NCBI GenBank assembly: GCA_019744775.1
Contig: JAIETZ010000003.1
Location: 613,732 to 677,731, forward strand
Origin: Candidatus Obscuribacterales bacterium
Lineage (GTDB): Bacteria; Cyanobacteriota; Vampirovibrionia; Obscuribacterales; Obscuribacteraceae
Length of the DNA: 64,000 nt
Direction: 5' to 3'
Both the position numbers and the translations under genes were made by a program. Below the pieces are notes generated by a model. That model was not told the origin of the DNA, ran no database searches, and saw only the letters and a program-made list of their open reading frames with translations. Positions within the stretch are counted from its first letter, which is position 1; every line of letters starts with the position of its first letter. Shown here one piece after another: positions 42,972 to 53,130 of the stretch.

Positions 42972-43460
42972 GTGAAATTTTTTGTCTCGACTTATGGACT
43001 TTATGTCAAAGTGGCAAGCTATCTGCAGCCATTGATCTTGCTTGCGTTCAGGCTCACCTGGGGCTGGCAGTTTTTCAAAACCGGCAAAGGTAAATTACTA
43101 CATCATCAGGACATTGTTGGTTTTTTTACTACTTTAGGAATTCCATTTCCTGATATGAATGCCTGGCTTGTCGGCGGACTGGAATGTGTCGGTGGCCTAT
43201 TGCTGATGATTGGATTGGCATCGAGGCTTGTTGCTTTTCCATTGGCAATAAATATGATCGTTGCCTATCTTGCAGTTGCCGAAGATCGCGTGAACCTTTT
43301 TCGTTTGTTTTCCGATCCGGATCCGTTTCTGCAAGCTGATCCGTTTTTCTTTTTGTTGACGTCAGTGATTATTTTGGCATTTGGACCAGGACCGATATCG
43401 GTTGATTATTTGCTTGGACGTGCGTTTAAAAAAGTCCGCCCGAAGAATAAATCAGTCTGA
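42972..43460 (+). CDS. DoxX family membrane protein
   Basis: A 162-residue protein with four membrane helices. LLAFRLTWGWQFFKTGKGKL and the LGIPFPDMNAWLVGGLECVGG block are typical of DoxX/SURF4-like proteins. Related proteins act in redox balance or as subunits of quinone-linked oxidases; the specific role here is unknown. GTG start with AGGA upstream. It is divergent from the rhomboid-like gene and overlaps the 3' end of the convergent outer-membrane-protein gene by 9 bases. Confidence 0.88.
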   Translation: MKFFVSTYGLYVKVASYLQPLILLAFRLTWGWQFFKTGKGKLLHHQDIVGFFTTLGIPFPDMNAWLVGGLECVGGLLLMIGLASRLVAFPLAINMIVAYLAVAEDRVNLFRLFSDPDPFLQADPFFFLLTSVIILAFGPGPISVDYLLGRAFKKVRPKNKSV

Positions 43461-44894
43461 CAAGACTACCGGAGTATAAGCTTCACTGGTCTCTACATGT
43501 GGAACCGGATAATCAGATGATGTGACGTCATTCGTGCTGGAAATTTCATCGATAGGCGCATGAATTGAACCAAGACTTGTGCCGTCATCAATAAATGTTG
43601 CCAACAAATTGTGTATAGGTTGCGGTTTCGATGCAGTCAACTCATAAGGCATCGGCTCGTAAGGTGTCGGTAATAGTGCCGACGGACGAGTAGTAGCTGG
43701 TGGCTCGGTTGGTGCAGTCGGCGGGGGCGGCTCGCCCTCGAGTTCTTCGAGTCGCTGTCTCATCAAGTTGATAGCAGCGGTAAGTGGTGGCTTACCGACA
43801 GCCATACGCAATCCCCAGAAAAGACGGAAGTCGAATCCGGCTAGTCCTGGTGTGTTGTGAGAGCCGAAGTTCCAAATTGGTTCAGCGCGTACAAAAGCTT
43901 GTAATCCGGGCACTTGCGGGAACATACGTCTTGCCAATTCAAAGTCGCAAATCCAAGATTGGTTATTAACCGGAATCGAAGCGTTTGCTCCAAACATTTG
44001 GCGCCAGTTTTGAACATAGGTGGCAGTGCCGGAGAAAGACCAGCCGCCTCGTTGATACAAACCACCAAAGGTGAAGAATGGATCGATTTCGCGGGTTGCC
44101 GGTTTGAAATATCCTCTGCCTCTTAACTGCAATAGTGCGTTGGCAAATAAGACCAAGCGCGGAGTGAGGATGTATGAAAAGGTTGACGCCGGCAATAAGT
44201 CGAACACGGGTGTGCCGTTTTGTTGTAGGAGTTCACGAGCTTGAACTTCAAGTTGCAAATTACCGCGCTTAGTTACCGGGATGTCTTGTTGTACACCATA
44301 TGCCAGTGAGAATATTGTCGTATTAAGCCGCACATTGTGCATAAGCGAGTCGCGGATCATAAAGAAGTTGCCGAAGAGTCGTGTCTTAGGCGTTACGGTC
44401 CAACCGACAGTTACGTTGGGCAGCACACGGAAAACGACGTCAGTGGCATTGATAAAACTGAGTTGCCTGAAGTAATCATTTTGTGTAAACGGGTTAAGTG
44501 AAGCAAAAACAGGCGGGGGTGGAAAAAATTTCCTGATAAAGGTTCGCTTGCTGGGAAACTGAAATGGGTTGGTTTCTAAACGAAACGTGGTTTCACAAGA
44601 AGCGTTGAAATAAAGTCTTGCCGGTAGTCTCTGCAACATTTGCAATTGCAGGTTTTCGCCAAAAGATAGTCTTTCTTCAGCTGCCGGCAGTGGTACCACG
44701 TCGGTTGGAATAATACTGCCAGGTATAGCCCGAACATCAGTTCGAACTGCCGGTAAATCGGTAACACCAGGACCCCCACCACCAAAAGCAGGCTGAGCAA
44801 CAGCGGCACAGTTGAGGGTTGGAAGGATGCCTATAGACAATCCCATCAGCGCTATAGCTGATTTCCCGGCGAAAGATTGTCGAACTTGAAACAT
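43452..44894 (-). CDS. Exported protein, probable outer-membrane beta-barrel
   Basis: A 480-residue protein with a signal peptide (KSAIALMGLSIGILPTLNCA, cleavage near AVAQ). Residues 90-375 show alternating aromatic/hydrophobic strands separated by short turns (LYFNASCETTFRLETN, VTVGWTVTPKTRLFGNFFMI), the pattern of an outer-membrane barrel. The C-terminal 100 residues are Pro/Thr-rich and would be a tail. No family is recognised. Two copies of TTGTATATAG (44896-44905 and 44920-44929) around a small hairpin lie just upstream and may be regulatory. Confidence 0.6.
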   Translation of the reverse strand: MFQVRQSFAGKSAIALMGLSIGILPTLNCAAVAQPAFGGGGPGVTDLPAVRTDVRAIPGSIIPTDVVPLPAAEERLSFGENLQLQMLQRLPARLYFNASCETTFRLETNPFQFPSKRTFIRKFFPPPPVFASLNPFTQNDYFRQLSFINATDVVFRVLPNVTVGWTVTPKTRLFGNFFMIRDSLMHNVRLNTTIFSLAYGVQQDIPVTKRGNLQLEVQARELLQQNGTPVFDLLPASTFSYILTPRLVLFANALLQLRGRGYFKPATREIDPFFTFGGLYQRGGWSFSGTATYVQNWRQMFGANASIPVNNQSWICDFELARRMFPQVPGLQAFVRAEPIWNFGSHNTPGLAGFDFRLFWGLRMAVGKPPLTAAINLMRQRLEELEGEPPPPTAPTEPPATTRPSALLPTPYEPMPYELTASKPQPIHNLLATFIDDGTSLGSIHAPIDEISSTNDVTSSDYPVPHVETSEAYTPVVLSD

Positions 44895-45105
44895 GTTGTA
44901 TATAGCTGCTTTCTTGCAGTTGTATATAGATTCAAAAGCGCAAAGTATATATCACGCACATGCATTTGGTGGCGCCGAAATTGTCTTAGCTTTCTAGTAA
45001 GGTCTCGGTCACCAAGTGCAAGACTCAAACATTATATAGAATAAAACTAATAATTGGCCACTTTCTTTGATAACAATTTTGATCGGCTTGAGATCGCTAG
45101 ACGCC

Positions 45106-47652
45106 CTAAATTACTACGTTGACCAATTTGTTTGGCACGACAATTATCTTGCGAACGGCAGAGCCATTGAGCTTAGCCTTTACTTTGTCGTCCGCCAAAG
45201 CAAGCTCCTCAATTTTTTCTTTAGATATGCCGCGGGCAACCGAAACTTTGTTAACGATCTTGCCGTTAACCTGCAGCACGAGCTCTATCTCATCGGAAAT
45301 CGTTAAGGCGTCAATGAATTTCGGCCAGGGATGGATATGAATTGAATCATCCTTGCCGTTAGCTGCTCCAATCTGATGCCAGAGTTCTTCTGAAATGTGT
45401 GGTGCCATTGGCGCCATGCACAAAAGCAAGTTTCTAACGGCAAACGATACGAGGTTAATTTCGTCGTCGCTCAACTTCATTGCGTCTTTGTTGGAACTGC
45501 CCTCGCCGACATAGGCATAGAGACCGTTGACTAATTCCATGCAGCGGGCAATGGCTGTATTGAAACTGAAGCGCTCTTGTGACAAATCTTCAGTCACAGC
45601 TTTTATTGTTCGATGCGTCAACTGCAACAGTGATTTGCCTTTTGCATCTAACTTGGCTGGGTCAACTGACTCCGCCTTTGGGTTGATTTCGCTACGTTCA
45701 ATTAAGCCTTGCACCAAGCGCCAGATGCGACTGAGAAAACGGAATTGTCCAACTGCTCCTTCTTCCGACCACTCGAGCTCTTGCTCGGGTGGAGCGGCAA
45801 ATAAGGTGAACAAACGAGCAGCGTCTGCACCGTAGCGTTTGAAGAAGTCAGTGGTGCCGACAACATTGCCACGTGATTTCGACATCTTCTCAATTCGTCC
45901 TGAGACTGGCGAATACATCGTCACCATGCCTTGCGAAAGAAGATTGGAAAATGGCTCATCACAATCAACCAATTTCAAATCACGCAATGCTTTAGTGAAA
46001 AATCTAGAGTAGAGCAAGTGCAAAATGGCATGCTCAATGCCGCCGACATATTGATCGACAGGCATCCAGTAATTAACTAACTCTTTGGCAAAAGCTTCTT
46101 TATCGTCTTTGGCATTTGCGTAGCGCAAGTAATACCAACTGGAATCAATGAATGTATCCATTGTGTCGGTTTCTCGACGCGCTGGTTTTTTACATTGAGG
46201 ACAAGGCACGTTGAGCCAAGATTCTGTCTTGCTTAATGGCGAACCGCCTTCACCGGTGAATGTAATACCTTCAATAGGTAATTCAACAGGCAATTGATCA
46301 TCTGGAACAGGTACTATGCCGCAAGCCTCGCAATGGATAAGCGGAATCGGAGCGCCCCAATAACGTTGACGGCTTATCAACCAATCACGCAAACGATAAT
46401 TTGTTTTACCTTCGCCGCTGCCGTTTTCCTGTGCCCATTTGATAATCTTCGGCACAGCATCGGTATTTTTTAAGCCGGTAAAAATACCGGAATTGATCAT
46501 CACGCCATCGTCGACATAGGCAGCCTTGAGATGCGACTCAGTTGCGTCTTTGGCAGAGATTACTTGTGTAATGGGAAGTGAGAAGGTTTGAGCAAACGCA
46601 AAATCGCGTTCATCGTGCGCCGGTACGCCCATCACAGCGCCTGTGCCGTAGCTCATTAATACATAGTCGGAAACCCAGACCGGTACTATGTCGCCGTTAA
46701 ACGGATTTACGACATGGCTGCCTGTAGGAACGCCGGTTTTGGATTTTTCCGTCGCCATACGCTCAAGCTCAGTTTTGTGACTGGCTTGTTCGACGTACTC
46801 TTTAACCTTTGCTTGGTTTTCCGGTGTAGTTAATTCTTTTACAAGAGGATTCTCCGGAGCCAAAACTAAATAACTAACACCAAATACAGTGTCAGGGCGC
46901 GTTGTGAATACGCTGATGCGGACATTGGGTTTATTCTCAACCGTGAAATTGAGAATGGCGCCTTCTGATTTGCCGATCCAATTACGTTGCATGACTTTGA
47001 CGCGCTCGGGCCAACCAGTCAATTTATCGAGATCGTTTAGCAACGGCTCTGTGTAAGCGGTAATCTTGAGAAACCACTGGTCCATTTGCTTTTGTACAAC
47101 AGGGGTCTCTAAGTGACGCCAGCATGCGCCATTTTCCACTTGCTCATTGGCCAAAACTGTTGCGCAATCCGGACACCAATTTACAGGTGCGCTTTTTCTG
47201 TAGGCAAGACCAGCTTTGTAGAATTGGAGAAATATCCACTGAGTCCAGCGGTAGTAGTCGGGAGTTGAAGTCGTTACTTCACGATCCCAGTCGTAGCTCG
47301 TGCCCAATTTCTTCAATTGAGAATCACGCATAAACTTGATGTTTTGTTCTGTCCAGGCGCCTGGGTGCAACTTGCGTTTAATTGCAGCATTCTCTGCAGG
47401 CAATCCAAAAGCATCCCAGCCCATTGGATTCAATACGTTGTATCCCTGCATGCGCTTGATGCGGCTTATGACATCAGAGATTGTGTAAACCCGCATGTGT
47501 CCCATGTGCAAATCGCCCGATGGGTAGGGAAACATGACCAACGAATAAAACTTCGGACGCTTGTCGCCGTCAATTGCCTTATAGATCCCAAAGCCTTCCC
47601 ACTTCTCTTGCCACTTCTCGTCTATTTCTTGCGGGTTATATTGCTGCGACAT
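45106..47652 (-). CDS. leuS: Leucyl-tRNA synthetase
   Basis: An 848-residue class Ia synthetase that charges tRNA-Leu. The HIGH-type motif HMGH is at 49-52 in [10 protein letters not shown], followed by the CP1 editing domain, and [10 protein letters not shown] lies in the C-terminal half; all are intact. The start is placed at the ATG at 47652 ([10 protein letters not shown]) because AGGA precedes it at seven bases; an upstream extension of 38 codons would run past the divergent tyrS start. The 88-base gap to tyrS holds both promoters. The 211-base region downstream (44895-45105) has no gene. Confidence 0.97.
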   Translation of the reverse strand: MSQQYNPQEIDEKWQEKWEGFGIYKAIDGDKRPKFYSLVMFPYPSGDLHMGHMRVYTISDVISRIKRMQGYNVLNPMGWDAFGLPAENAAIKRKLHPGAWTEQNIKFMRDSQLKKLGTSYDWDREVTTSTPDYYRWTQWIFLQFYKAGLAYRKSAPVNWCPDCATVLANEQVENGACWRHLETPVVQKQMDQWFLKITAYTEPLLNDLDKLTGWPERVKVMQRNWIGKSEGAILNFTVENKPNVRISVFTTRPDTVFGVSYLVLAPENPLVKELTTPENQAKVKEYVEQASHKTELERMATEKSKTGVPTGSHVVNPFNGDIVPVWVSDYVLMSYGTGAVMGVPAHDERDFAFAQTFSLPITQVISAKDATESHLKAAYVDDGVMINSGIFTGLKNTDAVPKIIKWAQENGSGEGKTNYRLRDWLISRQRYWGAPIPLIHCEACGIVPVPDDQLPVELPIEGITFTGEGGSPLSKTESWLNVPCPQCKKPARRETDTMDTFIDSSWYYLRYANAKDDKEAFAKELVNYWMPVDQYVGGIEHAILHLLYSRFFTKALRDLKLVDCDEPFSNLLSQGMVTMYSPVSGRIEKMSKSRGNVVGTTDFFKRYGADAARLFTLFAAPPEQELEWSEEGAVGQFRFLSRIWRLVQGLIERSEINPKAESVDPAKLDAKGKSLLQLTHRTIKAVTEDLSQERFSFNTAIARCMELVNGLYAYVGEGSSNKDAMKLSDDEINLVSFAVRNLLLCMAPMAPHISEELWHQIGAANGKDDSIHIHPWPKFIDALTISDEIELVLQVNGKIVNKVSVARGISKEKIEELALADDKVKAKLNGSAVRKIIVVPNKLVNVVI

Positions 47653-47740
47653 GACTTTTCCTATTGTTGACCCGAAAATTTTAACCCGCTTAATGAAGGC
47701 AGGCAAGGCAAAGCGGGCGTCATGATAAGATTCTTGTTCT

Positions 47741-48988
47741 ATGAATAAGACAGAAGACATTGCCAAGCAAGCAATTCCTCAGGACATCCTTGAGGAAGCA
47801 GCTGAACTCGCCCGTGGCGCGGAGATTTTGCCGGATGGGGTAAATGCCCTGGCAGCCAAAATTTGGCAGGCTCGCAAAGAAGGTAGACCGCTTCGTGTGA
47901 AGTTAGGAATCGACCCAACATCAACGGATTTGCATGTGGGACATGCTGTTTGTTTTCGTAAGTTAAGTCGTTTTCAAAAATTCGGTCATCAGATTGTTGT
48001 GATTATTGGCGGATTTACCGCACAAATTGGCGATCCGACTGGACGCAATTCAACGCGCCCGCCTTTGACTGCAGATGACGTAGCCGTCAATGCTAAGACT
48101 TATCTAGATCAGATGGGTTCAATCATCGATCTTAATAAGGCAGAAGTCACAAACAATGGCGACTGGTTGGCTCCCCTAAATTTGAATGACCTCATCAAGT
48201 TAGCGAGCAAAGTAACTGTCAATCAAATGTTGGCAAAAGAAGCATTCGGCAGTCGTATTGAACAACAATTGCCGGTGCATTTGCACGAATTGTTTTATCC
48301 AATATTGCAAGGCTATGATTCTGTCGCAATTAAATCCGACATTGAATTAGGTGGTACTGATCAACGATTCAATATTCTTGCCGGACGTGAACTACAAGGA
48401 CATTATGGACAATCACAGCAGCTAGCGATGTTGCTTCCATTATTGGAAGGCACTGACGGCGTGCAGAAAATGTCCAAGTCGTACAACAATTACATCGGGC
48501 TCAAAGAAATTCCTGATGATATGTTCGGCAAATGCATGCGCATACCGGACAATTTGATCATCAAATACTTTGAGATGACTACCGATTGGACTGGTGCTGA
48601 AATAGATAAGCTCAAGGCAGAATTGGCTGCCGGAGCCAATCCTAAGGATGCCAAAGAAAAGTTGGCTTGGCAAATAGTCTGCCAGTACCACAACAAGGAT
48701 ATTGCAGACAAGGCGCTTTTGGAATGGACTCGCGTGCACAGTGAAAGGCAAGTGCCTGAAGAAATACCTTCGCATGTTGTCACCGCTGATTGCCAGCTAT
48801 TTCGAATTATGGTTGAATCCAAATTGACCTCCGGTACCGGTGAAGCGAAGCGCCTAATACAAGAAGGTGCGGTGCGCCTTGATGGCGAGCAAGTCCGCGA
48901 GCCCAATGCTCAAGTGACAATCAGCAAGCCGGAAGGGGTTGTGTTGCAGGTCGGTCGCCGTAAGTTTGTTCGTCTGGTTAACAAATAG
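47741..48988 (+). CDS. tyrS: Tyrosyl-tRNA synthetase
   Basis: A 415-residue class Ic synthetase. HVGH is at 65-68, KMSKS at 243-247, and the GGTDQRFN tyrosine-pocket block precedes it. A C-terminal S4 RNA-binding domain (about 350-415) is complete. No ribosome-binding site precedes the ATG. A TGATAAGAT extended -10-like element ends about 9 bases before the start, so the mRNA may be leaderless. It is divergent from leuS. A copy of the 23-bp palindromic repeat follows the stop by 12 bases. Confidence 0.96.
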   Translation: MNKTEDIAKQAIPQDILEEAAELARGAEILPDGVNALAAKIWQARKEGRPLRVKLGIDPTSTDLHVGHAVCFRKLSRFQKFGHQIVVIIGGFTAQIGDPTGRNSTRPPLTADDVAVNAKTYLDQMGSIIDLNKAEVTNNGDWLAPLNLNDLIKLASKVTVNQMLAKEAFGSRIEQQLPVHLHELFYPILQGYDSVAIKSDIELGGTDQRFNILAGRELQGHYGQSQQLAMLLPLLEGTDGVQKMSKSYNNYIGLKEIPDDMFGKCMRIPDNLIIKYFEMTTDWTGAEIDKLKAELAAGANPKDAKEKLAWQIVCQYHNKDIADKALLEWTRVHSERQVPEEIPSHVVTADCQLFRIMVESKLTSGTGEAKRLIQEGAVRLDGEQVREPNAQVTISKPEGVVLQVGRRKFVRLVNK

Positions 48989-49000
48989 CTCGATTCCAAC

Positions 49001-49023
49001 GGGCGCATGCAATGCGCCCCTAC
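49001..49023. repeat. 23-bp palindromic dispersed repeat, copy 2
   Basis: Identical to 8769-8791 and 60033-60055. It lies 12 bases after the tyrS stop and could fold into a hairpin in the tyrS 3' untranslated region. The gap 48989-49249 otherwise holds nothing recognised. Confidence 0.85.
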
Positions 49024-49249
49024 GACGCACGGAAATAATTTCTTCATAATTGGCATGTATGGCGGCTTTGGGAACAAAGTCCAATAGGGTGTAGTCAAGA
49101 ATTACAGTGGGACGGATTGGCTGGACTTCTAAGTAATGCATTAGGCAGCGCTCTGAGGTAGCTCGGCTGACTATCGGCATGGGTCATAAGAGGGTTGTGG
49201 GCATATTTTTGCCCATTCAGTTCTTTGCGCCCTTCTAGAGGAAACTACA

Positions 49250-49897
49250 ATGGCAAGCGGCTTTGTATATCGTTGCTGGACCAATAACAATCGTGGGTCC
49301 AGCGGCAATTTTTTGGTTTTTGTGTCGACAACAATTGCGCTTATGGTGATGTTTATGGTCACTAAAGCGAGCGCCTTTGTTGCCACAGTGACAGCAGTTG
49401 AAGCAGGTAATCATAGATTTCTAGTTGAAGAAGAAGCTATGTCTCAGTCTGAATTGAAAAAGGTAATTAAGCCAAAATCAAAAGTGGCAAAAATCAAGAC
49501 TAAACACAAAAGACATTTGGCACGAGCAAAATCTAAGAAAAGATGGAGACCATTTGCGATCGCTCATCATGGCGGACACAGCTTGGGCAGCCTGATGAGC
49601 ACAGCCACTGCCGAAAGCGCCGGCATTGCTTCCTGGTATGGACCACGCTTTCACGGAAGAAGGACGGCATCCGGCACGCGTTATGACATGAACGAAATGA
49701 CCGCCGCTCACAAGAGCCTTCCTTTCGGCACAAAGCTGCTTGTCACCAACAAAGCAACTAACAGAAGTGCTGTCGTTACCATTACTGACAGAGGTCCGTA
49801 TGCGGGCAAGCGTGTCTTGGACTTATCCAAGGAAGCCGCACGCCAATTGCATATGATTCGCTCAGGTATCGGCGAGGTTGAGTGGAAGGTCCTCTAA
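49250..49897 (+). CDS. RlpA-like septal/lytic transglycosylase domain protein
   Basis: A 215-residue exported protein. A hydrophobic segment (about 18-42) is followed by a Lys/Arg-rich linker (60-105) and a C-terminal double-psi beta-barrel of the RlpA family (about 122-215), with GIASWYGPRFHGRRTASG, FGTKLLVTN and VTITDRGPYAG. RlpA proteins cleave denuded peptidoglycan glycans at septa, and the catalytic-type Asp in the TDRGP motif is present. There is no SPOR domain. AGAGGA lies seven bases before the ATG. The very basic linker may bind wall polymers or nucleic acid. Confidence 0.9.
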   Translation: MASGFVYRCWTNNNRGSSGNFLVFVSTTIALMVMFMVTKASAFVATVTAVEAGNHRFLVEEEAMSQSELKKVIKPKSKVAKIKTKHKRHLARAKSKKRWRPFAIAHHGGHSLGSLMSTATAESAGIASWYGPRFHGRRTASGTRYDMNEMTAAHKSLPFGTKLLVTNKATNRSAVVTITDRGPYAGKRVLDLSKEAARQLHMIRSGIGEVEWKVL

Positions 49898-49906
49898 GAA
49901 TTTACT

Positions 49907-49912
49907 TATAAT
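49907..49912 (+). promoter_or_regulatory. -10 box upstream of the HemQ-like/cydAB operon
   Basis: TATAAT 10 bases after the rlpA-like stop and 82 bases before the HemQ-like ATG. The leader contains a hairpin (about 49952-49981) ending next to the ribosome-binding site GGAG. No clear -35 box. Confidence 0.4.
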
Positions 49913-49993
49913 AGTGAAAATCATTGTTACAACTGACAACGCGTAGCCTGTTGGGGACTAAACTGTTCCTGTTCCCGACGGGAGATTTGCTCA

Positions 49994-50737
49994 ATGAGTT
50001 CAACAACCATGCAACCGCAAGCAGATGCCGCTCAAAGGCAGCCGAAACTGCGCAGGCAATTTGTCAGCTTTTCCTTTTATCAAATAGATCCGCAGTGGCG
50101 GAAATTGCCTAAGCAAGAACGCGAGCAAGGCAAAAAAGAAATTGAGCAAGTAATTAAGCGTTTTGTCGATGAGAAGAAGTGCCAGATTCTTACCTATTCA
50201 ACAGTTGGTATGCGTGGCGATGCAGACTTCTTGCTCTGGATAATTTCATTTGAGCTGGAGCCTATTCAAGAATTGACCACGGCTATCGCGGCAACCTCAA
50301 TGGGCGCATATCTTACGCGTCCGCATTCGTTTTTGGCTATGACAAAGCGTTCTATGTATTTGGACAGAATTAACCCTGAGCATCAGGAAGACAGAGCTCA
50401 TGTCATTCCAGGCAAGTTCAAGTACTTCTTCGTTTACCCGTTTTTGAAGAAGCGTGAATGGTATCTTTTGCCGATGGAAGAGCGCCAGTTGATGATGGAT
50501 GAGCACATCCGAATTGGCAATAAGTACCCATCAGTGAAATTGAACACTACTTATTCTTTCGGCATCGATGATCAAGAATTTGTGGTGGCTTTTGAAACTG
50601 ATGTCCCAGCTGATTTTTTGGATCTGGTGCAAGAGTTGCGTGAATCCAAAGGCAGTCTATACACCTTGCGCGATACGCCAATTATTACTTGTATCGCCAT
50701 GAGCACCAAGGAAATGCTCGACAGCCTAGGTGGCTAA
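49994..50737 (+). CDS. Chlorite dismutase/HemQ family haem protein
   Basis: A 247-residue cytosolic protein with the ferredoxin-like double domain of the chlorite dismutase superfamily. Landmarks are KFKYFFVYPFLKKREWYLLP, with Tyr148 at the position of the HemQ catalytic tyrosine, and MMDEHIRIGNKYPSV, with His171 as expected haem ligand. HemQ converts coproheme to haem b in the coproporphyrin-dependent pathway. The distal arginine of true chlorite dismutases could not be located. It lies 5 bases before cydA, whose product needs three haems. Start ATG with GGAG nine bases upstream. Family is secure; the enzymatic role is inferred from context. Confidence 0.82.
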   Translation: MSSTTMQPQADAAQRQPKLRRQFVSFSFYQIDPQWRKLPKQEREQGKKEIEQVIKRFVDEKKCQILTYSTVGMRGDADFLLWIISFELEPIQELTTAIAATSMGAYLTRPHSFLAMTKRSMYLDRINPEHQEDRAHVIPGKFKYFFVYPFLKKREWYLLPMEERQLMMDEHIRIGNKYPSVKLNTTYSFGIDDQEFVVAFETDVPADFLDLVQELRESKGSLYTLRDTPIITCIAMSTKEMLDSLGG

Positions 50738-50742
50738 GGCAC

Positions 50743-52038
50743 ATGGAAGATTTAATCTTCGCTCGAATGCAAATGGGGGTCTCGCTGGTCTTCCATATTG
50801 TCTTCGCTTGCATTGGTGTTGCCATGCCCTTGTTGATGGTGATCGCCGAATGGCTGTGGCTTAAAACCGGTGACGATGTTTATTTGGACTTAGCTAAACG
50901 CTGGGCTAAGGGCACCGCAATTTTGTTTGCGGTGGGAGCTGTGTCGGGAACGGTAATATCTTTTGAGCTTGGTCTTTTGTGGCCGAAGTTTATGGAATTT
51001 GCCGGTGCTGTAATCGGTATGCCTTTCGCTCTTGAAGGATTTGCCTTCTTTACGGAAGCCATTTTCTTAGGCATCTATCTCTATGGATGGGAGAAAGTAA
51101 GTAAGGTGCAACACTTGCTTGCTGGTGTAGTTGTGGCTTTAAGCGGTGCTGCCTCAGCAACTTTTGTTGTGATTGCCAATGCTTGGATGAATACCCCAGC
51201 AGGATTTCGCCTGGAAAACGGCAAGCCCGTGGATATCGATCCTGTTGCAGCAATGTTTACGCCGGCTGCTTTACCTCAAATCTTGCATATGGATATTGCG
51301 GCTTACGCGGCAACCGGTTTCCTTGTTGCCGGTATTCACGCTTTTATGCTTCTTAAAGATAAAACCAATCGCTTTCATCGAGCCGCATTTGCTATTGCTC
51401 TTTCAATAGGCGTGGTTATGGGTATATTGGAGCCGTTAAGTGGGGACTTCCTTGCTAAAACAGTAGCGCATTTTCAGCCGGTAAAACTAGCTGCGTTTGA
51501 AGCGCATTTTCAAACTGAGGCAGGAGCGCCATTGCAAATTGGCGGAATTCCGGATTTGGAAGCGCGTGAGAACAAGTACGCAATATCTATACCGTATTTG
51601 CTAAGCATTCTTGCATTTAGTGATCCCAAGGCTGTTGTTAAAGGTTTGAATGACTACCCAAGAGATCTTTGGCCGAATATCTACATCATTCGCAATGCCT
51701 TTCAAATAATGCTTGGCTGCGGCATGGTAATGATGCTGGTTTCGCTATGGGCTGCATTTATATACTGGCGTAAAAGAGTATTGCCGGATTCCACGACATT
51801 TTTGAAGACAATGGTTTTTTCGGCACCGCTGGGATTCCTTGCTGTGGAATGTGGTTGGTTGGTCACAGAAGTGGGGCGTCAACCCTGGGTAATACAAAGC
51901 GTTCTTAAAACAGCCGATGTAGTGACACCTATGCCGGGGCTTATCGTGCCCTTTGCATTTTTTAGTTTGCTCTATGTTTTTTTGTTTGTGATCGTAGTTT
52001 GGCTTATTCGCCGTCAGGTAATTGAAAGTTCGCCGTAA
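50743..52038 (+). CDS. cydA: Cytochrome bd ubiquinol oxidase subunit I
   Basis: A 431-residue membrane protein that oxidises quinol and reduces O2. It has nine predicted helices, the N-terminal haem-ligand His18 in GVSLVFH, and the GRQPWV block near the C-terminus. It is shorter than the E. coli protein (about 520 residues), consistent with a short Q-loop form. The start is placed at the ATG at 50743 (MEDLIFARMQ); an upstream in-frame start would overlap the HemQ-like gene by 49 bases. It is followed 9 bases later by cydB. High-affinity oxidase implies life at low or fluctuating oxygen. Confidence 0.96.
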   Translation: MEDLIFARMQMGVSLVFHIVFACIGVAMPLLMVIAEWLWLKTGDDVYLDLAKRWAKGTAILFAVGAVSGTVISFELGLLWPKFMEFAGAVIGMPFALEGFAFFTEAIFLGIYLYGWEKVSKVQHLLAGVVVALSGAASATFVVIANAWMNTPAGFRLENGKPVDIDPVAAMFTPAALPQILHMDIAAYAATGFLVAGIHAFMLLKDKTNRFHRAAFAIALSIGVVMGILEPLSGDFLAKTVAHFQPVKLAAFEAHFQTEAGAPLQIGGIPDLEARENKYAISIPYLLSILAFSDPKAVVKGLNDYPRDLWPNIYIIRNAFQIMLGCGMVMMLVSLWAAFIYWRKRVLPDSTTFLKTMVFSAPLGFLAVECGWLVTEVGRQPWVIQSVLKTADVVTPMPGLIVPFAFFSLLYVFLFVIVVWLIRRQVIESSP

Positions 52039-52047
52039 GGTGCATGC

Positions 52048-53052
52048 ATGCTGCCTATAGAAGTTCTTTTAGCAATCATTATGGTTATCTCGCTGAACTT
52101 CTATGTTCTTTTAGGTGGTGCTGATTACGGTGGTGGCGTGTGGGATCTTCTTTCATTTGGTCCACGCAGAGATAAGCAAAGAGAATTGATCGCGGAAGCA
52201 ATCGGACCAATTTGGGAAGCGAACCACGTTTGGTTGATATTAGTAATTGTCATTCTGTTTACAGGCTTTCCTCTGGCTTTCGGGCAGATAAGCACTTACT
52301 TGAATATTCCCTTGACCTTAATGCTTGTTGGAATTGTCTTGCGTGGGTCTGCTTTTACATTCAGAAGCTATGACACCAAAGATGACTCGGTGCAGCGGCG
52401 CTGGGGGCGTATGTTTGCCATTGCCAGCACTATTACGCCCATCCTAATAGGTATTCTTGTCGGCGCAATATCCTCAGATAAATTCCCTTTGTTGACCTCG
52501 GATTTTGTTTCCAGTTTTGTCTGGACGTGGTTGCGACCGTTTCCTGTTTGTGTGGGGTTTTTTGCTCTAATTTTGTTTGCATTTCTAGCTTCTGTTTATT
52601 TGACCCTAGAGGCTGAGGATGCAGATGTAAAAGAAGACTTTCGCAAGCGTGCACTGGTATCAAGCATCCTTGTATTTCTAATGGCTGTGTTGGTATTTCT
52701 TTTAGCTGGTGATGATGCTCCTCACATAAGGCATGTGTTAACAAACAGCATCTGGACTATTCCACTACATCTGGCGACCGGATTTTTTGCAATCGGAGCG
52801 ATTATCACGCTCTGGATGCGCAAGTATGATTTGGCGAGACTTTTTACGGTCCTTCAGGTCTCATTAATATTGTGGGGCTGGGCGCTCGCACAATTCCCGT
52901 TTCTGGTGAGACCTGCCATAACCATATACGCCGCCGCTGCACCTAAGATCACGTTGGAACTTTTGCTGGGAGCCTTAATTGCAGGCGCATTGCTTCTTTT
53001 CCCGTCCTTTTATTATCTCTTTGTTGTATTTAAGACAAAGAAAGCGGATTAA
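52048..53052 (+). CDS. cydB: Cytochrome bd ubiquinol oxidase subunit II
   Basis: A 334-residue integral membrane protein, about eight helices, with the family N-terminus LNFYVLLGGADYGGGVWDL and the EANHVWLI block. It pairs with CydA to form the bd oxidase. TAAGGTG lies before the ATG. It ends the operon HemQ-like/cydA/cydB. No cydX-like small ORF or cydCD transporter was seen; the next gene is on the other strand after 78 bases. Confidence 0.95.
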   Translation: MLPIEVLLAIIMVISLNFYVLLGGADYGGGVWDLLSFGPRRDKQRELIAEAIGPIWEANHVWLILVIVILFTGFPLAFGQISTYLNIPLTLMLVGIVLRGSAFTFRSYDTKDDSVQRRWGRMFAIASTITPILIGILVGAISSDKFPLLTSDFVSSFVWTWLRPFPVCVGFFALILFAFLASVYLTLEAEDADVKEDFRKRALVSSILVFLMAVLVFLLAGDDAPHIRHVLTNSIWTIPLHLATGFFAIGAIITLWMRKYDLARLFTVLQVSLILWGWALAQFPFLVRPAITIYAAAAPKITLELLLGALIAGALLLFPSFYYLFVVFKTKKAD

Positions 53053-53130
53053 TTGAAAAACCGGAACAATCGGTCATAGCCTCCATCATTGCCTACTTTA
53101 AACAATCGGCAACGGCACAATATAACTCGA

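Noticed and set aside
44895..45105. The AT-rich gap downstream of leuS considered as an RNA gene or T-box.
   Set aside because: It lies downstream of leuS, not upstream, and no T-box or other conserved RNA motif was found; only two TTGTATATAG repeats stand out.
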